Source: Clostridium sp. MSJ-8
GTDB taxonomy: Bacteria > Bacillota > Clostridia > Clostridiales > Clostridiaceae
Direction of reading: 5' to 3'
NCBI RefSeq assembly: GCF_018918325.1
Contig: NZ_JAHLQH010000051.1
Location: forward strand, 1 to 39,128
Length of the DNA stretch: 39,128 bases
This document shows, one piece after another, positions 8,801 through 17,345 of this stretch. A program made the translations under genes and the position numbers. Positions within the stretch are counted from its first letter, which is position 1; the number at the start of each line of letters is the position of its first letter. The notes below the pieces were generated by a model. That model did not search any database. It was given only the letters and a program-made list of their open reading frames with translations, and was not told the origin of the DNA.

Positions 8801-8839
8801 TATTAATCAGTCATAAATATTAATTGTATGGCTGATTAA
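8801..8839 (+). terminator. Hairpin after spoIIQ, possible weak terminator
   Basis: ATTAATCAGTCAT pairs with ATGGCTGATTAAT across a short A/T-rich loop, with one G-T wobble. There is no strong T-run after it, so termination may be partial. Confidence 0.45.
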
Positions 8840-8955
8840 TTGAGTTATTTATTAGAATTATATAGCATAGTTATAGACTATATAAAATATGGAGGTAACT
8901 AACAATTATTTATTATGTAAAATATTAATAATTTTAGTGATGTAATAATGTTGAC

Positions 8956-9367
8956 AGCCTCCCATATTCATAAAGAGTATGGAGCGATGTAAATGTATAC
9001 ATCCAAAAATCCATTGAATTGCTGGAAACTCGTAAAGGCACATTGACTAAAACGTAAGTATGAAAGATGGCTAGACGTGAAAGTTACGAAAGTAGAAAAA
9101 ACTAATGTGTATGGCATAAGGTTAAATCCTAAGTGTTTGTAAAAATCGACAATCAGCAGGTAAGCTCTTAATAGGAGAAACTTCAACGACTATTCTGTAA
9201 TGGAAGTACACTCAAGTGAGTGGAAGTGGTGGATACCTAACCTATTAGTTAGGTAATGATATAGTCTACACTTATATGAAAGTATAAGAAGTTCATAAGA
9301 GAACTGGTATGGAGTAACGCACCATACTGAATGGCACATAAAACTTATATTTGTTATAAGTTTTTAG
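8956..9367 (+). mobile_element. Minimal IStron: group I intron with IS605-like ends, no tnpA/tnpB
   Basis: The stretch has the conserved core of a self-splicing group I intron in the sense direction of spoIIID. Element P is AATTGCTGGAAA (9018-9029), Q is AATCAGCAGG (9151-9160), R is CTTCAACGACTAT (9181-9193) and S is AATGATATAGTC (9254-9265). P4 forms between GCTG (9021-9024) and CAGC (9154-9157), and P7 between GACTAT (9188-9193) and ATAGTC (9260-9265). The right end carries a perfect 10-bp hairpin (AAAACTTATA 9340-9349, TATAAGTTTT 9355-9364) like the subterminal palindrome of IS200/IS605 elements, and the left flank is TTGAC (IStrons of C. difficile target TTGAT). No protein is encoded. The exact ends are uncertain: left end after 8952 or 8955, right end at 9367 or up to 9373. 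Mobility would need a transposase supplied elsewhere. Confidence 0.85.
9340..9364. repeat. Subterminal palindrome of the intron element (IS605-like right end)
   Basis: AAAACTTATA and TATAAGTTTT form a perfect 10-bp stem with a 5-nt loop, three bases before the likely intron end. IS200/IS605 transposases recognise such hairpins as single strands. Confidence 0.75.
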
Positions 9368-9368
9368 C

Positions 9369-9635
9369 ATGACGGCGAAAAAGTTGAAAGACTACATTGA
9401 GGAACGTGTTATAGAAGTAGCACAATACATTATAGATTCAAAAGCCACTATTAGAAAAACTGCAAAGGTATTTGGAGTGAGTAAAAGTACTATACACAAA
9501 GATATGACAGAAAGATTACCTAAGATAAGTCCTGCAATAGCAGAAAAAACTCATAGTATTTTAGAATTAAATAAAGCTGAGAGACATATAAGAGGCGGTA
9601 AAGCCACAAAATTAAAATACAAAGCTATTGAATGA
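9369..9635 (+). CDS. spoIIID: Sporulation transcription factor SpoIIID
   Basis: This 88-residue DNA-binding protein acts in the mother cell, modulating sigma-E and sigma-K genes. The helix-turn-helix KTAKVFGVSKSTIHKDMTERLP and the C-terminal basic tail RHIRGGKATKLKYK are the family hallmarks. Family members usually begin at the MKDYIEERV region, which here is LKDYIEERV at TTG 9384. The nearest upstream ATG is 9369, but no ribosome site precedes either codon because the group I intron element ends directly upstream. After removal of 8956-9367 or of 8956-9373, ATG 8948 would be in frame with this gene, preceded by a modest GTGAT site at 8937-8941. Efficient translation may therefore depend on splicing. 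mbl follows after 76 bp, the usual gene order. Confidence 0.93.
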   Translation: MTAKKLKDYIEERVIEVAQYIIDSKATIRKTAKVFGVSKSTIHKDMTERLPKISPAIAEKTHSILELNKAERHIRGGKATKLKYKAIE

Positions 9636-9711
9636 AAATTACATTCAATATATAATATAATGAAGGAAAACTTATGAAAATTATATTATATATACATGGG
9701 AGTGAATTACA

Positions 9712-10746
9712 TTGTGGTTTTGGAGAACAGGCGCTGAACTAGGAATAGATCTAGGAACAGCCACCGTATTAGTTTACGAAAAAGGCAAAGGAGTTGTTTT
9801 AAAAGAGCCTTCAGTTGTTGCTATTAATAAGAATAATAACAAAATATTAGCAGTTGGTGAAGAAGCTAGAAAGATGATAGGAAGAACACCTGGAAATATA
9901 GTGGCAATAAGACCATTAAAAGATGGTGTTATATCAGATTATAATACAACAGAGATGATGCTTAAAGAATTTATAAAAAAAGTTGCAGGAAAGAGAAATT
10001 TGGTAGCACCTAAGGTTATGGTGTGTATTCCATGTCAGGCAACAAAAGTTGAAAAAAGAGCAGTAATGGATGCTACTATAAGCTCTGGTGCTAAAAAAGT
10101 TCATTTGATAGAAGAACCTTTAGCTGCAGCAATAGGTGTTGGGTTAGATATAACTAAACCAGACGGTATAATGATAGTAGACATTGGTGGTGGAACAAGT
10201 GATATAGCAGTTATTTCACTAGGTGGAATAGTTGTTAGAGATTCTATAAAGGTTGCAGGCGACAAGTTTGATGAAGCCATAATTAGATATGTTAGAAATG
10301 AATATAAAGTAATGATTGGAGAAAAGACAGCAGAAGAATTAAAGATAGAGATTGGATCTGTGTTTAAAGATTCAAGAAAACTTACTTCAATTATGAAAGG
10401 TAGAGATTTAGTGACAGGACTTCCAGTTGAAATTGAAATTACAACTGAGGAAATAAGAATGGCGCTAGTAGATATAGTTAATGGAATAGTTCAAAGTGTA
10501 AAGAATGTACTTGAAAAAACACCACCTGAACTTGCTGCAGATATAATTGAAAAAGGTATAGTTATGACTGGTGGTGGTTCATTATTACATGGACTAGACA
10601 AGCTAATAGAATGCGAAACAGGAATAAAGGTTATTGTAGCTGAAGATTCAGTTGAATGCGTTGCAAAAGGAACAGGAAAAGTATTATCATATTTTGATAA
10701 ATTAGATTTTGATGACGAAACTGGAGAAGTTGAATTAATTGATTAA
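9712..10746 (+). CDS. mbl: MreB-family rod-shape actin homologue (Mbl)
   Basis: The 344-residue actin-like ATPase forms membrane filaments that guide lateral wall synthesis. The phosphate-1 motif ELGIDLGTATVLVY is at residues 9-22, the phosphate-2 motif IMIVDIGGGTSDIAVI near residues 151-166, and the adenosine motif GIVMTGGGSLLHGL near residues 283-296. The start is TTG 9712, chosen because GGAGTG (9700-9705) is 6 nt upstream and the protein then begins directly with the amphipathic-looking WFWRTGAELGID that MreB proteins use for membrane contact. Location directly after spoIIID is conserved in Bacillus and Clostridium and supports the Mbl assignment over MreB proper. Confidence 0.92.
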   Translation: MWFWRTGAELGIDLGTATVLVYEKGKGVVLKEPSVVAINKNNNKILAVGEEARKMIGRTPGNIVAIRPLKDGVISDYNTTEMMLKEFIKKVAGKRNLVAPKVMVCIPCQATKVEKRAVMDATISSGAKKVHLIEEPLAAAIGVGLDITKPDGIMIVDIGGGTSDIAVISLGGIVVRDSIKVAGDKFDEAIIRYVRNEYKVMIGEKTAEELKIEIGSVFKDSRKLTSIMKGRDLVTGLPVEIEITTEEIRMALVDIVNGIVQSVKNVLEKTPPELAADIIEKGIVMTGGGSLLHGLDKLIECETGIKVIVAEDSVECVAKGTGKVLSYFDKLDFDDETGEVELID

Positions 10747-10757
10747 TAATTAAACAT

Positions 10758-10797
10758 AAAAAAAGATGATTCTATTTTTAGATATCATCTTTTTTTA
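10758..10797. terminator. Bidirectional terminator between mbl and yyaC
   Basis: AAAAAAAGATGAT (10758-10770) pairs with ATCATCTTTTTTT (10784-10796). The A-run and T-run serve both strands, suiting the convergent genes. Confidence 0.85.
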
Positions 10798-10854
10798 TAT
10801 CTATAAAAATATATATTTGAGTGTTTGCAAGTTAGATTTTATTCTAAATCTTTA

Positions 10855-11391
10855 TTAAATATAGTTAATATTTTTGTTAGTAGAATAAGCAAGCATAATT
10901 GCATTTGCAATTACATTTGCCATGTCTAATATTAGAGCTAATCTTATAGAGTGAGATGAGAAATAGTCTGAATTATTAGTTGAATCAACTATACCTATTA
11001 TAGATGCGACACCGACTTTAGGTAAATTTTTACCGACACCTTTCCCAGGATGAATAGCATAATCTCGAGTATGTATTTCTCCAATAGAATTTACATCTCC
11101 TAAACATGCATCTATTCCTATTATGCAAGATTTAGGATGTAACTTATTTATTTCATCAAGTCTGTTATTTATATTTAAGGCATGAATTGGATGATTAATG
11201 GTTCCATATATAGGCAGTGGGAAAAATTTAGATTCAAGAAGAGTCCCTACTAGAGGACCTAAACAATCACCTATACACTTGTCTGTGCCTATACAAATTA
11301 TAACAGTATCATCTTTTATATAATTTAATAAGGAATTTGCTATTTCATAATATGCAAATGGAGAATTATAATTAACTTTTCTTCTAATCAA
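10855..11391 (-). CDS. yyaC: Spore-associated protease-fold protein YyaC
   Basis: The 178-residue protein belongs to the YyaC family, related in fold to the germination protease GPR and the HybD-type peptidases. Recognisable stretches are IICIGTDKCIGDCLGPLVG (residues 31-49), an IIGIDACLGD segment and HPGKGVGKNLPKVG. The Asp residues in the first two are conserved family positions. The start is TTG at 11391, 4 nt after a very strong AGGAGGTG on the minus strand (complement of 11396-11403), which decides the start. The family is sporulation-linked but its substrate is not established. It is convergent with mbl and forms a single-gene unit. Confidence 0.85.
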   Translation of the reverse strand: MIRRKVNYNSPFAYYEIANSLLNYIKDDTVIICIGTDKCIGDCLGPLVGTLLESKFFPLPIYGTINHPIHALNINNRLDEINKLHPKSCIIGIDACLGDVNSIGEIHTRDYAIHPGKGVGKNLPKVGVASIIGIVDSTNNSDYFSSHSIRLALILDMANVIANAIMLAYSTNKNINYI

Positions 11392-11403
11392 GGTATCACC
11401 TCC

Positions 11404-11716
11404 TAAATTAATATATGAAATTAATAAATAAAATATTATTTATCAGGTTAATAGCTAAAGGATTACATATACTAATAATCTAATATTTAGGGTAATTATT
11501 TTGAGATTTTGGAATAAGTTGTATTAATATTATTTATATCAAGTTTAATAGTAACATTGAGAAAAAGAGAGAAATGACAAGAAAATCAGCTTTATTTTTG
11601 CTAAATAAGGAATTATAGAGTTGAAATATTTAGTCAATATATATATACTAACTATTGTTGATTGAGTGACGTGTTCACTTGATTGGTTACAAAGTTTAAA
11701 TGGTCAAGTTAATTAA
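11404..11716. other. Non-coding gap between yyaC and tRNA-Tyr
   Basis: This A/T-rich stretch of about 310 bp has no supported gene. It must contain the divergent promoters of yyaC and tRNA-Tyr, but no clear -35/-10 pair was found. A small hairpin AGTGA-CGTGT-TCACT lies at 11665-11679. Confidence 0.5.
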
Positions 11717-11801
11717 GGATGAGTTCCCGAGTGGCCAAAGGGGGCAGACTGTAAATCTGTTGCATCTTGCTTCGATGGTTCGAATCCATCCTCATCCACC
11801 A
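11717..11801 (+). tRNA. tRNA-Tyr (anticodon GTA)
   Basis: The acceptor stem GGATGAG (11717-11723) pairs with CTCATCC (11791-11797), and CCA is encoded at 11799-11801. The anticodon GTA is at 11751-11753 in the loop CTGTAAA. The long variable arm GCATCTTGC is typical of bacterial tRNA-Tyr, and the T loop GGTTCGAATCC is present. Confidence 0.97.
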
Positions 11802-11803
11802 AT

Positions 11804-11832
11804 AAAAGACTTCTTGTATAGAGGTCTTTTTT
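11804..11832 (+). terminator. Terminator after tRNA-Tyr
   Basis: AAAAGAC and GTCTTTT form the stem, with TTCTTGTATAGAG in between, followed by T. Confidence 0.8.
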
Positions 11833-11939
11833 GCTATTTGGGAAATTATATATATATTTATTGATAATAATAGTTTAAAATAATATTGATTTATAGTTGT
11901 AACTATGATAGTATTTAACATGAAAACAAAATAAGAAAA

Positions 11940-12087
11940 CTCTTATCAAGAGAGGTGGAGGGATAGGGCCCGATGAAACCCGGCAACCTGTATATTCAAG
12001 GTGCCAATTCCTGTAGAAAAATGTTTTCTACGAGATGAGAGGAGATAGGAAAAGAGGTCTCTTCATTATATATGAAGAGTTTTTTTT
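11940..12087 (+). promoter_or_regulatory. SAM-I riboswitch (S box) controlling metK
   Basis: The aptamer spans 11940-12041. P1 is CTCTTATC (11940-11947) with GATGAGAG (12034-12041). The conserved core reads AAGAGAGGTGGAGGGA, then GGCCCGATGAAACCCGGCAACC, then GGTGCCAATTCC, as in S-box leaders. A terminator follows: CTCTTCAT at 12059-12066 with ATGAAGAG at 12072-12079 and a T-run. The segment before the terminator can pair with the 3' side of P1, so S-adenosylmethionine binding should favour termination and lower metK expression. Confidence 0.97.
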
Positions 12088-12123
12088 ATATTGTTTGAGA
12101 TAAAAATCGAGAGGAGAGATTAT

Positions 12124-13299
12124 ATGAAGAAATTATTTACTTCAGAATCTGTTACTGAAGGACATCCAGACAAAATATGTGATCAGATTTCAGATTCTAT
12201 TCTAGATGCAATTATAGCACAAGATCCAGATGCTAGAGTTGCTTGTGAAACATGTGTTACAACAGGTATGGTAATGGTAATGGGAGAAATATCTACAGAC
12301 TGTTATGTTGATATTCCTAAAGTAGTAAGAAAAACAATAAAAGATATTGGATATGATAGAGCAAAGTATGGCTTTGATGGAGATACTTGTGCTGTATTAA
12401 CTTCTATAGACGAACAATCTTCTGATATAGCAATGGGTGTTGATGAAGCATTAGAATCTAAAAAGGGAGAAAAAGATGATGTTGAAGCAGTAGGAGCTGG
12501 AGATCAAGGTATGATGTTTGGATTTGCTACTAATGAAACACCAGAATATATGCCATTTCCTATAGCTATGGCTCATAGATTATCTAGAAGATTAACAGAA
12601 GTAAGAAAGAACGGTACTTTAGATTATTTAAGACCAGATGGAAAGACTCAAGTTACAGTTGAATATGATGATAACAAGCCAACTAGAGTAGATGCTATAG
12701 TTGTATCAACTCAACATAGTGAAGATGTATCATTAGAACAAATAGAAAAAGACATAAAAGAATATGTTATAAATGCTGTAATACCTCAAGAATTCTTAGA
12801 TGAGGATACAAAATATTATATTAATCCAACAGGAAGATTTGTTGTTGGTGGACCTCAAGGAGACTCAGGCTTAACAGGAAGAAAGATAATAGTTGATACA
12901 TATGGTGGATATGGTAGACACGGTGGTGGTGCTTTCTCAGGAAAGGATCCAACAAAGGTTGATAGATCAGCTGCATATGCAGCAAGATGGGTAGCTAAGA
13001 ACTTAGTTGCTGCAGGAGTTGCAGAAAAGCTAGAAATACAATTAGCATATGCTATAGGAGTTGCTAAGCCAGTGTCTATTCAAGTTGAAACATTTAAAAC
13101 TGGTAAAATAGATGAAGAAAAGATAGTTGACATAGTAGAAAAAGTGTTTGACTTAAGACCAGGAGCTATTATAAGAGACTTAGATTTAAGAAGACCTATA
13201 TATAGACAAACAGCTGCCTATGGACACTTTGGAAGAACTGATGTGAAACTTCCATGGGAAGAATTAAATAAAGTAGACGATATTAAGAAATTATTATAA
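12124..13299 (+). CDS. metK: S-adenosylmethionine synthase
   Basis: The 391-residue enzyme makes S-adenosylmethionine from methionine and ATP. Motifs are [19 protein letters not shown] at the N-terminus, [12 protein letters not shown], and [19 protein letters not shown], the phosphate-binding loop. An in-frame ATG exists upstream at 12091, but ATG 12124 has GAGAGGAGAG directly upstream and starts the conserved [10 protein letters not shown] sequence, so it is chosen. The gene sits behind a SAM-I riboswitch, making a feedback loop on its own product. A terminator closes the single-gene unit. Confidence 0.98.
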   Translation: MKKLFTSESVTEGHPDKICDQISDSILDAIIAQDPDARVACETCVTTGMVMVMGEISTDCYVDIPKVVRKTIKDIGYDRAKYGFDGDTCAVLTSIDEQSSDIAMGVDEALESKKGEKDDVEAVGAGDQGMMFGFATNETPEYMPFPIAMAHRLSRRLTEVRKNGTLDYLRPDGKTQVTVEYDDNKPTRVDAIVVSTQHSEDVSLEQIEKDIKEYVINAVIPQEFLDEDTKYYINPTGRFVVGGPQGDSGLTGRKIIVDTYGGYGRHGGGAFSGKDPTKVDRSAAYAARWVAKNLVAAGVAEKLEIQLAYAIGVAKPVSIQVETFKTGKIDEEKIVDIVEKVFDLRPGAIIRDLDLRRPIYRQTAAYGHFGRTDVKLPWEELNKVDDIKKLL

Positions 13300-13309
13300 T
13301 TTGTTTTTG

Positions 13310-13340
13310 GGGTGTTAACTGTTTAGTTGACACCCTTTAA
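13310..13340 (+). terminator. Terminator after metK
   Basis: GGGTGTTAAC (13310-13319) pairs with GTTGACACCC (13326-13335) across a 6-nt loop, followed by a T-containing tail. Confidence 0.8.
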
Positions 13341-13395
13341 TTTTATATTTAATATAAATATATGAAATTAAAGTATATGGAGTTGGATAAAAGGT

Positions 13396-15615
13396 ATGGA
13401 AGTGCTTGAGGGATTTGTAGAGAATATAGTATTTAAGAGCGATGAAACTGGATATGTTGTAGCAAGAATAAATTCAAATAATAATATTATAACAGTTGTT
13501 GGGAATATTCCGTATATATCTGAAGGACAACATTTGAAGATTACAGGTAATTGGATAGAACATAAGCAGTTTGGTAGACAATTCTCTATGAGTTCTTGTG
13601 AAGAGATACTTCCTACTACAGTTGATGCTATAGAGAGATACTTATCTTCTGGAATAATTAGAGGAGTCGGACCTGTAACTGCTAAGAAAATAATAAATCA
13701 TTTTGGAGATAAAACATTAGAGATTTTTGATAACAATATTGAATTATTAAGAGAAGTAGATGGAATAGGCGAAAAGAAGTTCAATATAATATATGAGTCG
13801 TATATAGAACAACATGATTTAAAGAATGTAATAATTTACTTTCAAAGTTTTGGAATATCACAAGGACAATGTTTGAAAATATATAAGAGATTTGGACCTA
13901 ATGCAAAGGAAATTATTAAGGAAGATCCATATATACTTTGTAAAGAAATAAAAGGAATAGGTTTTACTACAGCAGATAAGATAGCTTCTCTTATTGGAAT
14001 AGAAAAGGATAATAAATCAAGAATAAGTAGTGGTATTAATTATATTTTGGGGCGATTTTGTGGATATGGCAATACATACATGCCCAAAGAAAAATTAATA
14101 CAAGAATCAAAGGAACTATTAGTAGTTTCTGAAGAATTAATACAAGAGTGTATTATTGAAGATGGAGTATCTCAAAAAATAATAGTTGAAAAAATAGGAG
14201 AAGTAGAGTCGGTATTTCTTCCTTTATATTATTATAGTGAATTAGGTATAACAGAGAGAATAGCAAAACTTTCTTTAGAAAATAATAATATAATAAAAGT
14301 AGACATAGATTTTGAAATAAAACTATTTGAAGAGATCAACAATATAACATTTGCAGATTCTCAAAAAGAAGCTATAGTTAATGCATTCTTAGATGGAATA
14401 GAAATCATCACAGGTGGTCCTGGTACAGGTAAAACAACAATTATAAAAGCAATTATAGATATATATGAAAAAGAAAATATGAAAGTAATATTAGCAGCTC
14501 CTACTGGAAGAGCTGCTAAAAGAATGACTGAATCAACAGGCAAAGAAGCTAAAACTATTCATAGATTATTAGAAATAAATGTTAATGATGATAATGAAGA
14601 GTTTGCATCTAATGACGAACCATTAGATGCAGATGTTATTATTATAGATGAAGCTTCTATGATAGATATATTTTTAATGCACAATTTATTAAAAGCAATT
14701 AAACCAGGTACAAAGCTAATTCTAGTAGGAGACATAGACCAATTACCATCAGTAGGGCCTGGAAATGTTCTTACAGATTTGATAAATAGTAACCTTATAA
14801 AGGTTATCAGATTAAAAGAGATATTTAGACAAGGAGCAGAGAGTTTAATAACAGTTAATGCTCATAGAATTAATAATGGAGAAATGCCATTATTGAATCA
14901 AAAAGGCAAGGATTTCTATTTTATACGAGAAGAGAATTTGGATATTATATTAAATACAGTATTAGATTTAGCAAATAGAAGGCTACCTAATTTTAATAAA
15001 AAGTGGAGTAAGGTAAGAGATATTCAAGTATTAAGTCCAATGAAAAAGGGAATATTAGGAGTAATTAATTTGAACGAAAAATTACAACAGATATTAAATC
15101 CACCAGCTAATAATAAAAAAGAAAGAAAAGCGAAAGGCATAATTTTTAGAGAAGGTGATAAAGTTATGCAAACTAAGAATAATTATTCTATAAAGTGGCT
15201 TGGAGTGGAAAACAATGAAGAAGTATCTGGAGAAGGCGTTTTCAATGGAGATATGGGATATATATATTCAATAGATAAGGAAGATGGAACAATAACTGTT
15301 ATTTTTGATGACAAGAAGGTAGTATATAATCAAGAAAATATTGATGATTTAGATTTAGCTTATGCTATAACTATACATAAGAGTCAAGGAAGTGAATTCA
15401 AGGTGGTTATTATTCCTGCCTTTATGGGGGCACCTATGCTACTTAACAGGAATCTCTTATATACTGGAATAACAAGAGCAAAGGAACTGGTAACAGTGGT
15501 GGGATCTCCTAGAGCCATGAAGTATATGATAGATAATAATAATTCATTAGAAAGATATTCATCATTAGAATATAGAATTAAAAATTTAATAAATGTAATT
15601 GGGGATAATAATTAG
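13396..15615 (+). CDS. recD2: RecD2-type 5'-3' DNA helicase (RecD/TraA family)
   Basis: The 739-residue protein has an N-terminal OB-like region, a helix-hairpin-helix section (about residues 90-200, including SSGIIRGVGPVTAKKII and LREVDGIGEKKF) and a superfamily 1B helicase core. Walker A GGPGTGKTT is at about residues 339-347 and Walker B VIIIDEASM at about 414-422. The C-terminal helicase motif YAITIHKSQGSEF is intact. RecD2 acts without RecBC in replication-fork and mismatch-repair related processes. It is followed with almost no gap by the ComFA-like gene and comFC. The start ATG has GGAG about 12 nt upstream, a slightly long spacing. Confidence 0.93.
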   Translation: MEVLEGFVENIVFKSDETGYVVARINSNNNIITVVGNIPYISEGQHLKITGNWIEHKQFGRQFSMSSCEEILPTTVDAIERYLSSGIIRGVGPVTAKKIINHFGDKTLEIFDNNIELLREVDGIGEKKFNIIYESYIEQHDLKNVIIYFQSFGISQGQCLKIYKRFGPNAKEIIKEDPYILCKEIKGIGFTTADKIASLIGIEKDNKSRISSGINYILGRFCGYGNTYMPKEKLIQESKELLVVSEELIQECIIEDGVSQKIIVEKIGEVESVFLPLYYYSELGITERIAKLSLENNNIIKVDIDFEIKLFEEINNITFADSQKEAIVNAFLDGIEIITGGPGTGKTTIIKAIIDIYEKENMKVILAAPTGRAAKRMTESTGKEAKTIHRLLEINVNDDNEEFASNDEPLDADVIIIDEASMIDIFLMHNLLKAIKPGTKLILVGDIDQLPSVGPGNVLTDLINSNLIKVIRLKEIFRQGAESLITVNAHRINNGEMPLLNQKGKDFYFIREENLDIILNTVLDLANRRLPNFNKKWSKVRDIQVLSPMKKGILGVINLNEKLQQILNPPANNKKERKAKGIIFREGDKVMQTKNNYSIKWLGVENNEEVSGEGVFNGDMGYIYSIDKEDGTITVIFDDKKVVYNQENIDDLDLAYAITIHKSQGSEFKVVIIPAFMGAPMLLNRNLLYTGITRAKELVTVVGSPRAMKYMIDNNNSLERYSSLEYRIKNLINVIGDNN

Positions 15616-15646
15616 AATTTTAGTGAGAAAAATAGTAGGTGAAAAG

Positions 15647-16654
15647 ATGGAATATATATTAGAATCTGAAATTAATAATTGGGAAATGGAAGTATATATA
15701 TGGTATAGAGATAGTAGTGTTAATATGTTATCTATAAGAACTATACCATTTAATACATCGATAATATTTAGAAAAACTATACTTGATGTTATAGATAAAA
15801 AGGGCAAGATATTATATTTATGGGCTAAAAACTGTGAGAATAAGAGTTTGGTAGGAGCTTTAAAAGAAAGAAATAAAGCTATAACTAGCTATTATATGGA
15901 AGATAATGAAGGAGTATGTGATATTAATTTTTGCAATTATAACAATATAGATAAAATAAGTGGATCATATGATTTGGTTATATATGATGATGTAGCAGTT
16001 TTTTCTGAAGCAGATACAAAGTATCTTAAATCAATAAGCAAAAGTATTTTAAGATTAGCTAAGAAAGTTATATTTTATGATACAGATCATACAATAAAGA
16101 AATGTCAGCATATGGACTTTTTACCTTCTGATAATCCAGCACCATTTGTTGAACCTAGAGTTTTAAAGACGAGAATTAATTTGAATTTAGATATTCCGTA
16201 TATATTATATGAATATTTAAAATGGTTTGCAGAAAATAAAAGAAAGATAATAGTATATGTACCAGATGAAGAAAAAATAATATCTGTTTACGAATACTAT
16301 ACTAAAAAGCTAAAAATGAAAAGAATAAAAATAATTCCATTATTAGCTTCAGAAGAAAAAATAATAAAACAAAGTGTATTACAATCTACAAATGAGTCAA
16401 CAATAATAATAACAAATTGTATAGAGGTGAGTTTGGAGAATTCTCATATTGGTAATGCAATAGTTTTATTTGCTGATGATAAAAGATTTACATATAAGAA
16501 ATTATTATTTTTATGTGCAGAGATGAGAAGGATAAACAAAGAATTACCAGAAGTATTGTTAGTTGCAAAAAGTGAAACTGATAACATTGAAGCTGTAAGA
16601 GACATTACTAGAGAATATAATAGATTGAAATGGGAAGAAAATGTTTTAAAGTAA
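15647..16654 (+). CDS. Degenerate ComFA-like helicase, no Walker A
   Basis: Translation most likely starts at ATG 15647 after TAGGTG, giving 335 residues; an upstream in-frame TTG at 15599 would overlap recD2. The C-terminal part follows the ComFA helicase layout: an FVEPRVL segment, then YEYLKWFAENKRKIIVYVPDEEKI (start of the second RecA-like lobe), then DDKRFTYKKLLFLCAEMRR where ComFA has its arginine-finger motif. DLVIYDDVAVFS resembles a worn-down DEXD box. No GKT P-loop is seen and the GRxGR motif is lost. ATP-driven helicase activity is therefore unlikely. It overlaps comFC by 25 bp, which supports descent from a comFA-comFC operon. The name is inferred from pattern and context, with moderate confidence. 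Confidence 0.6.
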   Translation: MEYILESEINNWEMEVYIWYRDSSVNMLSIRTIPFNTSIIFRKTILDVIDKKGKILYLWAKNCENKSLVGALKERNKAITSYYMEDNEGVCDINFCNYNNIDKISGSYDLVIYDDVAVFSEADTKYLKSISKSILRLAKKVIFYDTDHTIKKCQHMDFLPSDNPAPFVEPRVLKTRINLNLDIPYILYEYLKWFAENKRKIIVYVPDEEKIISVYEYYTKKLKMKRIKIIPLLASEEKIIKQSVLQSTNESTIIITNCIEVSLENSHIGNAIVLFADDKRFTYKKLLFLCAEMRRINKELPEVLLVAKSETDNIEAVRDITREYNRLKWEENVLK

Positions 16655-17268
16655 TAAAAGAGAGTGTAAATGCTATATTAGATATTATATATCCTGTTCA
16701 GGCAAAATGTATTTCTTGTGGAAAAGATGATATAGAAGGAATATGCGATGAATGTAGAGAAAACATAGCTTATCTTGATGAAGAAATATTAGGAATAGGA
16801 TATTATAATAAAACATTAAAGAAGTTAATTATTGAATTTAAAGGACATAAGAACTTTGCTGCAGGAAATATTTTGGTAGAGCTTATTGCAATGAAATTAG
16901 AAGATTACGATAGAGAATATTTATTAACTTATATACCTTGTAATAAACATACTATTAGAACTAGAGGATTTAATCAATGTGAGTATATAGCAAGAAAACT
17001 AGGAAGTATGCTAGGTTTCTCAGTTATTGATAGTTTATATAAGAATAATTCAATAAAGATTCAAAAACATTTATCTAAACAAGAAAGAATAGATAATTTA
17101 AGAGGTGCTTTTATAGTAAAGAATAGCAAAGATATCATAGGAAAAAAGATAATTGTAATAGATGATGTTATGACAACTGGAGCTACATTAAATGAAGCAA
17201 GAAGAGTTTTATTAGAAGCTAAAGCTAAAGAAGTTATAGTTCTGGCACTTGCAAGAGCAAAGCTATAA
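16630..17268 (+). CDS. comFC: ComFC/GntX-family phosphoribosyltransferase-like competence protein
   Basis: The 212-residue protein has an N-terminal four-cysteine zinc ribbon, CISCGKDDIEGICDEC, and a C-terminal phosphoribosyltransferase fold with the signature IIVIDDVMTTGATLNEA near residues 175-191. The sequence NKHTIRTRGFNQCEYIARKLG between them is also typical of ComFC. In naturally competent bacteria ComFC is needed for DNA uptake, working with ComFA. The start overlaps the upstream gene by 25 bp, indicating translational coupling. Whether this organism is competent is not shown. Confidence 0.9.
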   Translation: MGRKCFKVIKESVNAILDIIYPVQAKCISCGKDDIEGICDECRENIAYLDEEILGIGYYNKTLKKLIIEFKGHKNFAAGNILVELIAMKLEDYDREYLLTYIPCNKHTIRTRGFNQCEYIARKLGSMLGFSVIDSLYKNNSIKIQKHLSKQERIDNLRGAFIVKNSKDIIGKKIIVIDDVMTTGATLNEARRVLLEAKAKEVIVLALARAKL

Positions 17269-17345
17269 AAAATACCTCTAGATGTAATGTGGTGATATGT
17301 TTAACTTTATTAGAAAAATAAATAAAAGAATCTGTTATAATGGCT

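Noticed and set aside
8968..9186. Minus-strand open frame of 72 codons
   Set aside because: It lies antisense inside the group I intron core, has no ribosome site and no recognisable protein pattern.
9340..9364. Intrinsic terminator before spoIIID
   Set aside because: The stem is only A/T-rich at its base and centre, the T-run is short, and it sits at the 3' end of a group I intron, where an IS605-type end explains it better.
8956..9367. c-di-GMP riboswitch-ribozyme tandem as in C. difficile
   Set aside because: No c-di-GMP-II aptamer pattern is seen before the intron core. The IS605-like hairpin at the 3' end favours an IStron.
15599..15646. Earlier TTG start of the ComFA-like gene overlapping recD2
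   Set aside because: No ribosome site is found before it, whereas ATG 15647 has TAGGTG.
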